Assembly (NCBI RefSeq): GCF_900187945.1
Contig: NZ_FYEH01000004.1
Coordinates: forward strand, 62,001-126,000
Length of the DNA: 64,000 bases
From: Arboricoccus pini
Lineage (GTDB): Bacteria; Pseudomonadota; Alphaproteobacteria; Geminicoccales; Geminicoccaceae
Direction: 5' to 3'
The first letter of the stretch is position 1; the number at the start of each line of letters is the position of its first letter. Made by a program: the position numbers and the translations under genes. Under the pieces are notes generated by a model. The model worked only from the letters and a program-made list of their open reading frames with translations. It was not told where the DNA came from and ran no database searches. Below, one piece after another: positions 26,817 to 35,905 of the stretch.

Positions 26817-26931
26817 TCGGTCGCTCCGTTGCTGCTTGCCTCCTCCTTGCGACAAACATCGCTGGCGCCGCCAGTCACAATGCCATACAATTTTACCGAA
26901 TCGTTATGATCACTATATCAATACAGTTTGG
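26817..26931. promoter_or_regulatory. Divergent promoter region of EamA transporter and MocR regulator
   Basis: A 115-bp AT-richer region. Read on the minus strand, the related words CTGTATT (26920-26926) and TTGTATG (26884-26890) recur in direct orientation 36 bp apart. MocR proteins usually bind paired direct repeats upstream of their target and themselves, so these are candidate operators. Confidence 0.35.
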
Positions 26932-28341
26932 ATGTTCATGGCGAACAGTGGAACCAGGACGGTAGCAGTGATGACGGCGATACGGCAGCGCATCGCGGCG
27001 CGCAGCCTGCCAGCCGGCGCACGATTGCCCTCCATCAGGGCGCTGGCGCTGAGCATGAGGATCTCGCCCTCGACCGTCGTCGAAGCCTATGAGCGGCTGG
27101 TGGCGGAAGGCGTCATCCGCTCAAGACCCGGCGCCGGCTTCTTCGTCACCGAGCAGCCGGCGCCGCTCACTCTGGCCGCGATCGGGCCGCGTCTGGACCG
27201 TGAGATCGATCCGTTCTGGGTCTCGCGCGCCTCCCTGGAGGCAGTACCGACCCTCCCCATGCCCGGCTGCGGCTGGCTGCCCGCCGACTGGCTGCCGCAG
27301 GATGCCCTGCGCCGCGGCCTGCGCGGCCTCGCGCGGGCCCAGCCGGCAATGCTCGGCGATTATCCTTCGCTGCTGGGACTTTTGCCGCTGCGCCAGTTCC
27401 TGGCTCGCCGTCTTGGCACCGTCGGTGTGGAGGTGCCGCCGCAGCAGGTCATGTTGACCGACAGCGGCACGCAGGCGATCGACGATATCTGCCGGCTTTG
27501 CCTGGAGCCCGGCGACGCCGTCCTGGTCGACGATCCCTGCTATTTCAATTTCCTGGCGCTGCTGCGCGCGCACCGGGCCCGTATTGTAGGCATACCGCGC
27601 ACGCCGGCCGGCCCTGACCTCGAGGCCATGGAGACGGCCATCGCCCGGCACAAGCCGCGCCTCTACATCACGAATTCGGCCCTTCACAATCCGACCGGCG
27701 GCACGCTCTCGCCGGTGATAGCCCACCGCGTCCTGAAGCTTGCGGCCGAGGCCAAGCTCACCATCGTCGAGGATGACATCTTCGCCGATTTCGAGGACGA
27801 GCCCTCGCCGCGCCTTGCCTCCTTCGACGGACTGGAGCGCGTGATCGCCATCGGCAGCTTCTCGAAGACACTATCCGCCTCGATCCGCTGCGGCTACATC
27901 GCCGCCCGTCCAGACTGGATCGAGCGGTTGGCCGACCTCAAGATTGCCACACGGTTCAGCGGCAACGGCGCTTCGGCGGCGCTTGTTCTGACCGTTCTGC
28001 AGGAAGGTGGCTACCGGCGACACGTCGAGGCGCTGCGCGCGCGCCTGCGCCGCGCCATGCAACACACGATCGGGGCCTTGGCCAAGCTCGATATCCAGCC
28101 CTGGCTCGTGCCCAAAGGCGGCATGTTTCTCTGGGCCCTACTGCCGAACGGCATCGATGCCGAAAGCCTTGCGCGAGCTTCGATCGAGGCCGGCATGGTG
28201 CTCGCGCCAGGCAATGTGTTCAGCCCGGGCCTGACCGCTTCCAATCGGATGCGCTTCAACGTCGCTCAGTGCCAGGAACCGCGCGTCTTCGCTCTTCTGG
28301 AGCAGGCCATGGCGCTACAATCGTCGCGGCGGGCCGGATGA
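26932..28341 (+). CDS. MocR-type regulator: GntR DNA-binding domain fused to PLP aminotransferase fold
   Basis: About 469 residues. The N-terminal winged helix (GARLPSIRALALSMRISPST then VVEAYERLVAEGVI) is GntR-like. The rest is an aminotransferase class I fold with the PLP-lysine region GSFSKTLSASIRCGY and the Asp/Tyr-containing sheet TIVEDDIFADFE. MocR regulators sense amino acids or PLP compounds through this domain. The start is ATG 26932 or 26938; the longer frame from 26836 crosses the shared promoter. Divergent from the EamA transporter, its likely target. Confidence 0.88.
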   Translation: MFMANSGTRTVAVMTAIRQRIAARSLPAGARLPSIRALALSMRISPSTVVEAYERLVAEGVIRSRPGAGFFVTEQPAPLTLAAIGPRLDREIDPFWVSRASLEAVPTLPMPGCGWLPADWLPQDALRRGLRGLARAQPAMLGDYPSLLGLLPLRQFLARRLGTVGVEVPPQQVMLTDSGTQAIDDICRLCLEPGDAVLVDDPCYFNFLALLRAHRARIVGIPRTPAGPDLEAMETAIARHKPRLYITNSALHNPTGGTLSPVIAHRVLKLAAEAKLTIVEDDIFADFEDEPSPRLASFDGLERVIAIGSFSKTLSASIRCGYIAARPDWIERLADLKIATRFSGNGASAALVLTVLQEGGYRRHVEALRARLRRAMQHTIGALAKLDIQPWLVPKGGMFLWALLPNGIDAESLARASIEAGMVLAPGNVFSPGLTASNRMRFNVAQCQEPRVFALLEQAMALQSSRRAG

Positions 28342-28369
28342 CGAACGAGGCTGTCGGGCGCGTCGGCCC

Positions 28370-28978
28370 TCAAACGCCAAAGAGCAGCAGCATGACCTGA
28401 GAGAAGATGACGGTCAAAAGAATGTCGGCAATGACGAAGCCCGCGGCGATAAAGCCGGTCGTCTGCAGAGCACTGCGGACAACATGCCATTCATAGAGGA
28501 GAACCAGAAAGACGCTGACGAGCAGGAAGAGGGCACCGCCATTACCCGCTCCCGTGGCCTCGCCCAGCCATCGCGCGCCCATCAGCACGAGCGCCTGGAG
28601 GACGCTGCTCCAATTGGTGGCGACGATCAGCGGGACGTATCGAGATGTCAGGCCCGTCAGACGGGTCAACAGGATGGCCACGAGAGGAAAAACCAGCCAG
28701 CCCGCAACATAGCTGACGGCCTGCGCGAACCCCAGATAGATGCCGTCCATTGGCACGGCCCCGCTTGGTCCCATTACCGTTGGCCAGCCGCCGTGCAGCA
28801 GCGAGCCCACGGCTTGCAGGGCGTAAGCCGGGGCGGTGACGAGGGCGGCCAGGAACGAGCGATAAAAGCCGTCGACGGAAAGATCGAAGCTCTCCATGGC
28901 AGCCGGATCGCGCCGCGCCAGCCTGAAGGCGCCACGAATGCCCTGATCGATCGCCAGCCAGCAGTTTGCCAGGGTCAT
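28370..28978 (-). CDS. Integral membrane protein of unknown function
   Basis: I do not recognise this family. The 202-residue protein has a soluble N-terminal ~45 residues (LANCWLAIDQGIRGAFRLAR) and about five hydrophobic segments, including YLGFAQAVSYVAGWLVFPLV, ALFLLVSVFLVLLYEW and FVIADILLTVIFSQVMLLLF. It could be Yip1-like by topology. ATG 28978 overlaps the dapE stop (ATGA), so it is translated with dapE. The longer frame upstream lies inside dapE. Its placement after dapE suggests only operon membership. Confidence 0.7.
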   Translation of the reverse strand: MTLANCWLAIDQGIRGAFRLARRDPAAMESFDLSVDGFYRSFLAALVTAPAYALQAVGSLLHGGWPTVMGPSGAVPMDGIYLGFAQAVSYVAGWLVFPLVAILLTRLTGLTSRYVPLIVATNWSSVLQALVLMGARWLGEATGAGNGGALFLLVSVFLVLLYEWHVVRSALQTTGFIAAGFVIADILLTVIFSQVMLLLFGV

Positions 28979-30147
28979 GAGCGGGCGAAATAGCGCCTGA
29001 GAAAGACCTCGTAGATCCGCGCAAGGCCAGTAATGTCCTCGAGCGCCACATGCTCGTCGACCTGATGCATGCTGGGACCGGGCAATCCCAGTTCGACCAC
29101 GGGGCAATAATGGCAGATGAAGCGCGCATCCGACGTGCCCCCTGAGGTGCTGAGTACCGGCGTCCGGCCGGTCACCTCGCCGACCGCTGCCGCCAGGGTC
29201 TCGCTCAAGGGTCCGGGCGAAGTGAGGAAGGCATCGCCCGAGGATTTCAATTCGAGATCGTAGCGGCCGCCCACCGCATCGAGACGGTCGCGCACCCAGA
29301 CTTCAAGCGAGCGGGCATTGTGAAGATCATTGTGGCGGATGTTGAAGACCGCGCGGGCCAGCCCCGGCACCACGTTGGTCGCGGCATTGCCGATATCGAT
29401 CGTCGTGACCTGAAGGCTGGAGGGCTCGAAGAACGCATTGCCTGCATCGAGCGGCTGGGCCAGCAGCGATGCCAGCATGGCCACCAGCCGATGCGCCGCA
29501 TTATCCGCTCGGTGCGGATAGCCCACATGGCCCTGACGGCCATACACGCTGAGCCTGCCCGTGAGCGATCCGCGCCGGCCGATCTTCATCATGTCGCCAA
29601 GCTCGCTCTGCGAGGTCGGCTCGCCCACCACGCAGGCATCGAAGCGATGGCCCCTGGCCGTGGCCCATTCGAGGAGCTTGACGGTGCCGTCCACCGCCGG
29701 CCCTTCCTCATCGCCGGTCAAAAGAAGGCTGATCTTGCCCGGCAAGGGATGGGTCGTCTCCCGCCAGTTGGCGACCGCCGCGACAAAAGCCGCAACGCCG
29801 CTTTTCATGTCGGCCGCACCTCGGCCGAACAGCCGGCCATTCACGATCGTGCCGGCGAACGGATCTTGGCCCCAGGCCTTCACATCGCCGGGCGGCACGA
29901 CGTCGACATGCCCGGCGAAGGCCAGATGCAGACCATTGCTGCCGGGTTCACCCAAAGTCGCCAGCATGTTCTCGACCGGCTCCGCGCCCGGACCAGCGAA
30001 GCTCACCCGCTCGACTTCAAAACCCAGGGGCCGAAGCACCTCCTCGAGCAGGTCGAAGCACGCCCCGACCTTTGGTGTGACCGATGGAATACGAACCAGA
30101 TCCTGGGTCAGCCGGACAGGATCGAGGGCCGATGGCGCATCGCCCAT
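28975..30147 (-). CDS. dapE: Succinyl-diaminopimelate desuccinylase
   Basis: A 390-residue M20-family zinc hydrolase in lysine/meso-diaminopimelate synthesis. Metal ligands and catalytic residues are visible: FAGHVDVVPPGD (His and catalytic Asp), GRGAADMKSG (bridging Asp), LLTGDEEGPA (catalytic Glu pair) and a C-terminal His in GPSMHQVDEHV. A dimerisation (lid) domain occupies the middle. ATG 30147 shares its A with the dapD stop (TGATG). Together with dapD it supplies peptidoglycan precursor. Confidence 0.96.
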   Translation of the reverse strand: MGDAPSALDPVRLTQDLVRIPSVTPKVGACFDLLEEVLRPLGFEVERVSFAGPGAEPVENMLATLGEPGSNGLHLAFAGHVDVVPPGDVKAWGQDPFAGTIVNGRLFGRGAADMKSGVAAFVAAVANWRETTHPLPGKISLLLTGDEEGPAVDGTVKLLEWATARGHRFDACVVGEPTSQSELGDMMKIGRRGSLTGRLSVYGRQGHVGYPHRADNAAHRLVAMLASLLAQPLDAGNAFFEPSSLQVTTIDIGNAATNVVPGLARAVFNIRHNDLHNARSLEVWVRDRLDAVGGRYDLELKSSGDAFLTSPGPLSETLAAAVGEVTGRTPVLSTSGGTSDARFICHYCPVVELGLPGPSMHQVDEHVALEDITGLARIYEVFLRRYFARS

Positions 30148-30989
30148 CAGTCGCGGAGCAGATCGTTGATCGAGGTCTTGGCGCGTGTCTGCGCGTCCAC
30201 CCGCTTGACGATCACTGCACAGGAGAGGCCCGGGCCGGGCGACCCGTCCGGCAGCGGCTTGCCCGGCTGGAAGCCGGGCACGACGACGGAATAAGCGGGC
30301 ACGCGACCGCGGAAGACCTCACCGGTCTCGCGATCGATGATCTTGGTGGAGGCGCTGATGAAGACGCCCATGGATAAGACCGAGCCCTCTTCGACAATGA
30401 CACCCTCGACCACTTCCGAGCGTGCGCCGATGAAGCAGTCATCCTCGATGATGACCGGATTCGCCTGCAAGGGCTCCAACACGCCGCCAATGCCGACACC
30501 GCCCGAGAGATGGCAGTTCTTGCCGATCTGCGCGCAGGACCCGACGGTCACCCAGGTATCGACCATCGTGCCCTTATCGACATAGGCGCCCAAATTGACG
30601 AAGGACGGCATGAGCACGACGCCCGGGGCAATGTAGGCGCTGCGACGGACGACACAGTTGGGCACCGCCCTGAAGCCGCCCTCGCGGAACTCGGTCTCGC
30701 CCCAGCCCTCGAACTTGGACGGCACCTTGTCCCACCAGGTGGCATGGCCGGGGCCACCCGGAATCGGCTCCATGTCGTTCAGGCGAAACGACAGCAGGAC
30801 CGCCTTCTTCAACCACTGGTTAACGACCCAGCCGCCCTCGCCTTTCTCGGCGACCCGCAAGGCGCCCCTATCCAGCGCCAGAAGCGCCTCGTTGACGGCC
30901 TCGCGGACCTCGCCTTCGGTCGTGGAACCGATCGTATCTCGAGCGTCGAAGGCACTCTCGATGACGTTTTGCAAGCGGGCCGTGTCCAT
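30147..30989 (-). CDS. dapD: Tetrahydrodipicolinate N-succinyltransferase
   Basis: A 280-residue trimeric acyltransferase with a left-handed beta-helix. N-terminal helices ([16 protein letters not shown]) are followed by hexapeptide repeats (about residues 105-235: [40 protein letters not shown]) and the C-terminal [17 protein letters not shown] 30989 gives the usual MDTARLQ start; the frame upstream (20 codons) lacks similarity. It is the first gene of the dapD-dapE-membrane protein unit and is divergent from an FAD dehydrogenase. Confidence 0.96.
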   Translation of the reverse strand: MDTARLQNVIESAFDARDTIGSTTEGEVREAVNEALLALDRGALRVAEKGEGGWVVNQWLKKAVLLSFRLNDMEPIPGGPGHATWWDKVPSKFEGWGETEFREGGFRAVPNCVVRRSAYIAPGVVLMPSFVNLGAYVDKGTMVDTWVTVGSCAQIGKNCHLSGGVGIGGVLEPLQANPVIIEDDCFIGARSEVVEGVIVEEGSVLSMGVFISASTKIIDRETGEVFRGRVPAYSVVVPGFQPGKPLPDGSPGPGLSCAVIVKRVDAQTRAKTSINDLLRD

Positions 30990-31111
30990 GAGTCTCGTCT
31001 CCAAGCGGGAAAGCGCGCGGCAAGCTAGCGGATGCCGCCCTTCTGTCAACGCGATCTAGGTGCTACCTAAGGCGCCGCCCCCGAACTTATGATGGACGCT
31101 GCGCCCTGGCC

Positions 31112-32542
31112 ATGGCGAAGAACAGCCCGCTACCCCCGTTGCCCGACGCTTTCCTCGCCGGCTGCCGTACCCTCCTTGATGCGAAAGGCGTTGTCGACGA
31201 CCCCGACGAGATTGCCTCTTATACCGTGGATTTCTGGCGGCAATGGCGGGGCCAGAGCCCCCTGGTGCTCAGGCCCGCCAGCACCGCCGAGGTCGCGGGC
31301 ATCGTCGCACTGGCAGCCACATCGGGCGTTGCGCTCGTGCCGCAAAGCGGCAATACGGGCCTCGTGGCCGGCGGCATCCCCGATCCGAGCGGCAGCCAGG
31401 TTGTCTTGAGTCTCGCCCGCCTGAACGCCATCCGCCACGTCGATCCAGCCGGCGATCACCTGATCGTCGAAGCTGGCTGCGTGCTGGAAACTATCCAGGA
31501 AGCCGCCCGCGGCATCGAGCGCTATTTCCCTCTCTCACTCGGTGCGCAGGGCTCCTGCCGAATAGGGGGCAATATCGCGACGAATGCCGGCGGCTTGAAC
31601 GTGCTGCGCTATGGCATGACCCGCAATCTCGTGCTCGGGCTCGAGGTCGTGCTGCCGGATGGGCGCATCTGGAACGGCCTGCGCGCGCTGCGCAAGGACA
31701 ATACCGGCTTCGATCTGAAGCAGATCTTCATCGGCTCGGAGGGCACGCTCGGTATCGTCACGGCGGCGGCACTCCGGCTGGTGCCCCTGCCGCGCGAGAC
31801 GCAGACGCTCTGGCTCGGCATCGACAGTCCCGAATCGGCGGTCGAACTTTTGACGATCTTCGCCCGGGAGCTGGGCGATCTGGTCTCGAGCTTCGAGCTG
31901 CTCTCGGGCTTTGGCGTGGAGACGGCGGTCCGCTTCCTGGAAGGCGTCCGGGCGCCGATCGAGGGCAGCCATCCCTGGCATGTCTTGATCGAGGTCGCCT
32001 GGAATTTCACCGAGGGCCTTGGCCAGCGCGTCGAGACGGCGCTGACCGCCGCCATGGAGAGCGAACTCGTCCGCGACGGCACGATCGCCCAAAGCGAGGC
32101 ACAGCGCGCCAATATGTGGCGAATCCGGGAGGGCCAGAGCGAGGCGACGCGCGAACTCGGTTTCATCGTGCGCAGCGACGTCACGGTCCAGATCAACGAC
32201 ATTCCAGTCCTCTGCAAGCGCGTGCGCGCCTGGACCGAGGCCGAGATGGAAGGTGTCATCCTCGTACCGTTCGGCCATGTGGGCGACGGCAATCTTCACT
32301 TCAACTTCATCATGCCCGAGGCACGCGTCGCCGAGCTCAAACCAATCCTTCTTGGCCGTCTTTATGACGAGGTGACGGCGCTCAATGGATCGATCAGCGC
32401 CGAGCACGGCATCGGTCGATTGAAGCGCGACGATCTGGAGCGCCTCAAGGACCCGGTTGAACTGCAGCTCATGAAGACGCTCAAGGCGACCCTCGACCCC
32501 AAGGGCATCATGAATCCCGGCGCCATCCTTCGCGCCGAGTGA
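31112..32542 (+). CDS. FAD-linked 2-hydroxyacid dehydrogenase (GlcD/D-2-hydroxyglutarate type)
   Basis: A 476-residue vanillyl-alcohol-oxidase-type flavoprotein. The PCMH FAD-binding domain has LVPQSGNTGLVAGGIPD and GGNIATNAGGLNVLRYGMTR; the C-terminal FAD-linked oxidase domain has the metal-site histidines in VPFGHVGDGNLHFN and the ending AEHGIGRLKRD and DPKGIMNPGAIL. This set is shared by D-2-hydroxyglutarate dehydrogenases, GlcD and D-lactate dehydrogenases; substrate preference is not readable here. It ends 62 bp before the convergent his operon. It is transcribed alone, divergent from dapD. Confidence 0.9.
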   Translation: MAKNSPLPPLPDAFLAGCRTLLDAKGVVDDPDEIASYTVDFWRQWRGQSPLVLRPASTAEVAGIVALAATSGVALVPQSGNTGLVAGGIPDPSGSQVVLSLARLNAIRHVDPAGDHLIVEAGCVLETIQEAARGIERYFPLSLGAQGSCRIGGNIATNAGGLNVLRYGMTRNLVLGLEVVLPDGRIWNGLRALRKDNTGFDLKQIFIGSEGTLGIVTAAALRLVPLPRETQTLWLGIDSPESAVELLTIFARELGDLVSSFELLSGFGVETAVRFLEGVRAPIEGSHPWHVLIEVAWNFTEGLGQRVETALTAAMESELVRDGTIAQSEAQRANMWRIREGQSEATRELGFIVRSDVTVQINDIPVLCKRVRAWTEAEMEGVILVPFGHVGDGNLHFNFIMPEARVAELKPILLGRLYDEVTALNGSISAEHGIGRLKRDDLERLKDPVELQLMKTLKATLDPKGIMNPGAILRAE

Positions 32543-32604
32543 TCACCGCGCGCCTCAGCGGTGACGCCTCGCAACCGAGCGGGGTGAAAAGGGCTTTGGG
32601 GACC

Positions 32605-33846
32605 CTAGTCGCGCCTTGTCACCTTGAGTGCCCGCCGATCCAGATGACGCTCGACCTCGGCCAGGTCGATGCCCTCCTTGGCCAGTCGCGTGAGGGTGAA
32701 AAAGATGACGTCGGCTGCTTCCCAGACAACCTCGTCACGCGTGCCGGCGGCGATCAGCTCGGCCGCCTCCTCGGTGGTCTTGGCAGCCAGGAGGGCTGGA
32801 TCGTCGAACAGTCTTGCCGTGTAGGAACCGGCGGGGGCATGCTCACGACGCGCTGCCAAAGTACGCATCAAGCTGCCGAGGCCCTCCTCCTCGCCCCAGC
32901 AGGTGCGGGTGTCCAGATGGCAAAAGCCCTTGCCCGCCTGACGGACGACGAAGCGCGGGCTGTCGCGGTCGCAGTCGAGGTCGATGCGAAGCAGTTCCTG
33001 CACGGCCCCCGAGGTCTCGCCCTTGACCCACAATCCGCGCGTGCGTGACTGGTAGACACCGACCTTGCGCTTGACCGCCTCGCGGATGGATTCCTTGCTT
33101 GAATAGACCAGCCCCAGTGCCAGGCCGCGCTCGTCGGTGACGACGGTCGGATAGAGCCCATCCGGCCGGTCGGTCACCAAGGGTGCAGCAATGGCGTCGC
33201 CAAGATCGAGCCTGCCCGTATAGAGGGCCATGCCCACCTGCGCGTCGGCACCGATGGCGTCGAGCTCGCGGATCTCCTCAGCCGTGGTGACACCGCCGGC
33301 GATCGTCACGCGCGCCGGGCTCGCCGCCGCGACGACCGCCTTGGCCAGCGCCATGTCGGTGCCGCCCATGCGCCCCTCACGCTCGACGAAGGTAACGAGA
33401 AAGCCATCCACGAGATCGCGGAGCTCATCGATGCGATCAAGAAGGGCCGCACCCGTGCCCGTCTTCCAGCCCTCGATCACGACCTCGCCGTCGCGCGCGT
33501 CTAGCGCGGCGATGACCCGGTTCTTGGGCAGCTTCGCCAACAGGTCGGGCTTGGCCATGGTGCCGAGGATGATCTTGGCCGCACCGCGATCCAGCCAGGA
33601 CGTCGCCGTCGCGAGCGAGCGGATGCCGCCGCCGACCCGGCAGGGAAAGCGCTGCACGAGCGGATCGATCAGATGCGCGTTCGATCCGGTGCTCATCGCG
33701 GCATCGAGATCGATCACGGCAATCTCGCCCGCGATCGCGAAACGCTCGGCGATCGGCATCGGGTCGCCAGCATCGATCGCCTTGGCATCGCCGCCGACGA
33801 GCTGGACGGTCTGGCCTCCCTGCAGATCGATCGATGGAACGATCAT
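32605..33846 (-). CDS. Trifunctional histidine enzyme: HisA-HisI-HisE fusion
   Basis: A single 413-residue frame carries three domains. Residues 1-~227 are HisA (ProFAR isomerase): [10 protein letters not shown] with acid/base Asp7, and AALDARDGEVVIEGW with Asp116. Residues ~229-317 are HisI (PRA-CH cyclohydrolase): SRTRGLWVKGETSG, metal motif DLDCDRD and CHLDTRTC, keeping Cys292, Cys309 and Cys316. Residues ~325-410 are HisE (PRA-PH): SYTARLFDD, KTTEEAAEL and VWEAAD. It would catalyse steps 2, 3 and 4 of histidine synthesis. It starts with a four-base overlap with hisF (ATGA). No stop or frameshift interrupts the domains. HisIE fusions are common; attachment to HisA is unusual. Confidence 0.93.
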   Translation of the reverse strand: MIVPSIDLQGGQTVQLVGGDAKAIDAGDPMPIAERFAIAGEIAVIDLDAAMSTGSNAHLIDPLVQRFPCRVGGGIRSLATATSWLDRGAAKIILGTMAKPDLLAKLPKNRVIAALDARDGEVVIEGWKTGTGAALLDRIDELRDLVDGFLVTFVEREGRMGGTDMALAKAVVAAASPARVTIAGGVTTAEEIRELDAIGADAQVGMALYTGRLDLGDAIAAPLVTDRPDGLYPTVVTDERGLALGLVYSSKESIREAVKRKVGVYQSRTRGLWVKGETSGAVQELLRIDLDCDRDSPRFVVRQAGKGFCHLDTRTCWGEEEGLGSLMRTLAARREHAPAGSYTARLFDDPALLAAKTTEEAAELIAAGTRDEVVWEAADVIFFTLTRLAKEGIDLAEVERHLDRRALKVTRRD

Positions 33847-34607
33847 GGCCGTACCCTCACCTGATGCTCGAGAAGATAGGATTTGACGTCGCCTACGGTG
33901 AGGTCGCCGTCATGGAAGATGGAGGCCGCAAGGACGGCGTCCGCGCCGCAATCGAAGGCTTCCTTGATGTGCTTTGCACTGTCGGCACCGCCCGAGGCGA
34001 TGACGGGCACATGCACGGCAGCAGCGACGGCGCCGGTCAGCGCCAGATCGAAACCCTCGCGCGTGCCGTCCCGATCCCAGGAGGTCAGGAGAATCTCCCC
34101 TGCGCCCAGCGCCTCAGCCTCTTTAGCCCAGGCGACGGCGTCCTTGCCCACGGCCTCGCGGCCGCCCTTGATCAGGACCTCAAAGCGCTGCCCCTGGCTG
34201 CGTGCATCGATCGCCAGGACGCAGCATTGACGACCGAAGCGGGTGGCGATGTGGCTGAGAATCTCGGGGGAGAAGACGGCGGCCGTGTTCACCGAGACCT
34301 TGTCCGCACCGGCTTCCAGGAGCTCGAAGGCATCCTCCTCGGTGCGGATGCCGCCGCCCACCGTCAGCGGAATCGAGAGGGCCGCCCGCACGCGGCGCAC
34401 GGTCTCATGCTGGTTGCCGCGCCCCTCGGGCGTGGCCGAGACGTCGAGGATGACGATTTCGTCGGCCCCCTGCGCCTGGTAGAGGGCCGCCCGTTCGGCA
34501 GGATCGCCGGCATCGCGCAGACCCTGGAATTTCACCCCCTTGACGACCCGCCCATGGCTGACGTCCAGGCATGGAATGATCCGATGCGTGAGACCCGTCC
34601 GGCTCAT
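33843..34607 (-). CDS. hisF: Imidazole glycerol phosphate synthase, cyclase subunit
   Basis: A 254-residue (beta/alpha)8 barrel. The N terminus [20 protein letters not shown] carries catalytic Asp (about residue 15); the second Asp lies in [15 protein letters not shown]; phosphate loops are [10 protein letters not shown] and [12 protein letters not shown]. HisF joins HisH to convert PRFAR and ammonia to IGP and AICAR. ATG 34607 overlaps the hisH stop (ATGA); the longer frame upstream is a shadow of hisH. It in turn overlaps hisA/I/E by four bases. Confidence 0.97.
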   Translation of the reverse strand: MSRTGLTHRIIPCLDVSHGRVVKGVKFQGLRDAGDPAERAALYQAQGADEIVILDVSATPEGRGNQHETVRRVRAALSIPLTVGGGIRTEEDAFELLEAGADKVSVNTAAVFSPEILSHIATRFGRQCCVLAIDARSQGQRFEVLIKGGREAVGKDAVAWAKEAEALGAGEILLTSWDRDGTREGFDLALTGAVAAAVHVPVIASGGADSAKHIKEAFDCGADAVLAASIFHDGDLTVGDVKSYLLEHQVRVRP

Positions 34608-35200
34608 TGGCCAAGCTCCATGAAGCGGGAGAGGATGGCAGCGCCATAATCGGCGGACAGCTCGGGATGAAACTGGCAACTGACGAGGTTGCCGCGCTCC
34701 ATGGCGGCAACGAAGCGTTGGCCGTGGAGAGCTCGCGCCACCTGCCAACCCGGCGCCTCCAAAGCGCGAAACGAATTGGCGAAATAGGCAAAGCCGCTAT
34801 CCAGGACCTGGGCGTCCTCCAGGGCCGTGACCTCGTTCCAGCCAAATTGCGGCGCCCGGACGTCCGTCTCGAAGGCGCCCACATGCGTGGCGATGAGGCC
34901 CAGGCCATCGACGCCGGGACTTTCGTCGCTGCTGGCGAATAGCAGTTGATGGCCAACACAGATGGCGATGGTCGGCCGGTTCGCCAGCATGCGCGCCTTT
35001 AGCGGCCGGTCGAACCCCTGCTCCCTCAGGCGCGCCATCGACGCACCAAACGCACCCACACCCGGCAGCATGACGTGGCTCGCCTGCGCGATCGCCTCGG
35101 CGCTGTCGGCCAGCCGGGTCTCGACCCCGAGCCTCGCAAAGGCCGCTTTCACGCTCGCCATGTTGGCCGTGCCGGTCGGCACGATGGTAATGGCCGGCAT
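34604..35200 (-). CDS. hisH: Imidazole glycerol phosphate synthase, glutaminase subunit
   Basis: A 198-residue class I glutamine amidotransferase. The nucleophile Cys81 lies in AICVGHQLLF (usual form GICLGMQ), and the His/Glu pair in QFHPELS. The loop LPGVGAFG is intact. The N-terminal motif, usually close to DYGxGNLxSV, here reads PTGTANMASV, so Asp and Gly are replaced; the triad is unaffected. ATG 35200 shares a base with the hisB stop (TGATG); a TTG one codon earlier is an alternative. Divergent sequence but operon position makes the call secure. Confidence 0.93.
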   Translation of the reverse strand: MPAITIVPTGTANMASVKAAFARLGVETRLADSAEAIAQASHVMLPGVGAFGASMARLREQGFDRPLKARMLANRPTIAICVGHQLLFASSDESPGVDGLGLIATHVGAFETDVRAPQFGWNEVTALEDAQVLDSGFAYFANSFRALEAPGWQVARALHGQRFVAAMERGNLVSCQFHPELSADYGAAILSRFMELGQ

Positions 35201-35781
35201 CAAAGAACGCCCTTGGTGCTGGGCACGTCGTCGCGGTCGGTCTTACGAACCGCCTGCTTCATGGCCAGCGCCATGGCCTTGAAGGCCGCCTCGGCGCGAT
35301 GATGGTCGTTCTCGCCCTTGAGCACGTCCACATGCAGCGCCATGCGGCCCGTATTGGCGAAGGATTGGAAGAAATGGACGAGATTCTCGGTCGCCACCTC
35401 GCCGATCATCGCCCGCTTGAAACCCATGTCGACCGCGTGCGACGGACGGCCGGACAGATCGACGACGACACGGGCCAGAGCCTCGTCGAGCGGGGCATAG
35501 GCATAGCCGAACCGGCCGATGCCGCGGCGCTCGACCAGGGCCTGGTCGAAGGCGCGGCCCAATGCCAGCGCCACGTCCTCGACGGTGTGATGGTCATCGA
35601 CCTCGAGATCGCCCTCGCAGGAGAGCTCCAGGTCGAAGCCGCCGTGGCGGGCGAACGCCACGAGCATATGGTCGAGGAAGCCCAGGCCAGTCGCGATGTT
35701 GGCTTCGCCCTGGCCATCGAGATAGAGCTGCAGGGTGATGGCCGTTTCATTCGTCCGGCGCTCGATCAGGGCACTGCGCAA
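35200..35781 (-). CDS. hisB: Imidazoleglycerol-phosphate dehydratase
   Basis: A 193-residue enzyme with the paired manganese motifs: GFLDHMLVAFARHGGFDL with DDHHTVEDVALALG, and the second-half DMGFKRAMIGEV with ENDHHRAEAAFKAM. It is the short, single-function form (no HisN phosphatase). The only start compatible with the family N terminus (RSALIERRTNET) is TTG 35781. It is the first gene of hisB-hisH-hisF-hisA/I/E. hisG lies 124 bp upstream across a hairpin, so transcription from hisG may be partly interrupted. Confidence 0.95.
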   Translation of the reverse strand: MRSALIERRTNETAITLQLYLDGQGEANIATGLGFLDHMLVAFARHGGFDLELSCEGDLEVDDHHTVEDVALALGRAFDQALVERRGIGRFGYAYAPLDEALARVVVDLSGRPSHAVDMGFKRAMIGEVATENLVHFFQSFANTGRMALHVDVLKGENDHHRAEAAFKAMALAMKQAVRKTDRDDVPSTKGVL

Positions 35782-35871
35782 GGTGGTCCTGCTCCGTCAG
35801 GTGATAATGAACGCGTCAAGCCGTTGATGTGGACCAAGGGCCGGCCGCTGTCGACGCCCGATTTAACGTTG

Positions 35872-35893
35872 CTGCCAGCCGAAAGGCTGGCGG
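35872..35893 (-). terminator. GAAA-loop hairpin between hisG and hisB
   Basis: GCCAGCC (35874-35880), loop GAAA, GGCTGGC (35885-35891), extendable by two pairs. On the minus strand it follows the hisG stop and is not followed by a T-run, so it is a weak terminator, processing site or regulatory stem before hisB. Confidence 0.45.
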
Positions 35894-35905
35894 CCGGCCC
35901 ATTGG

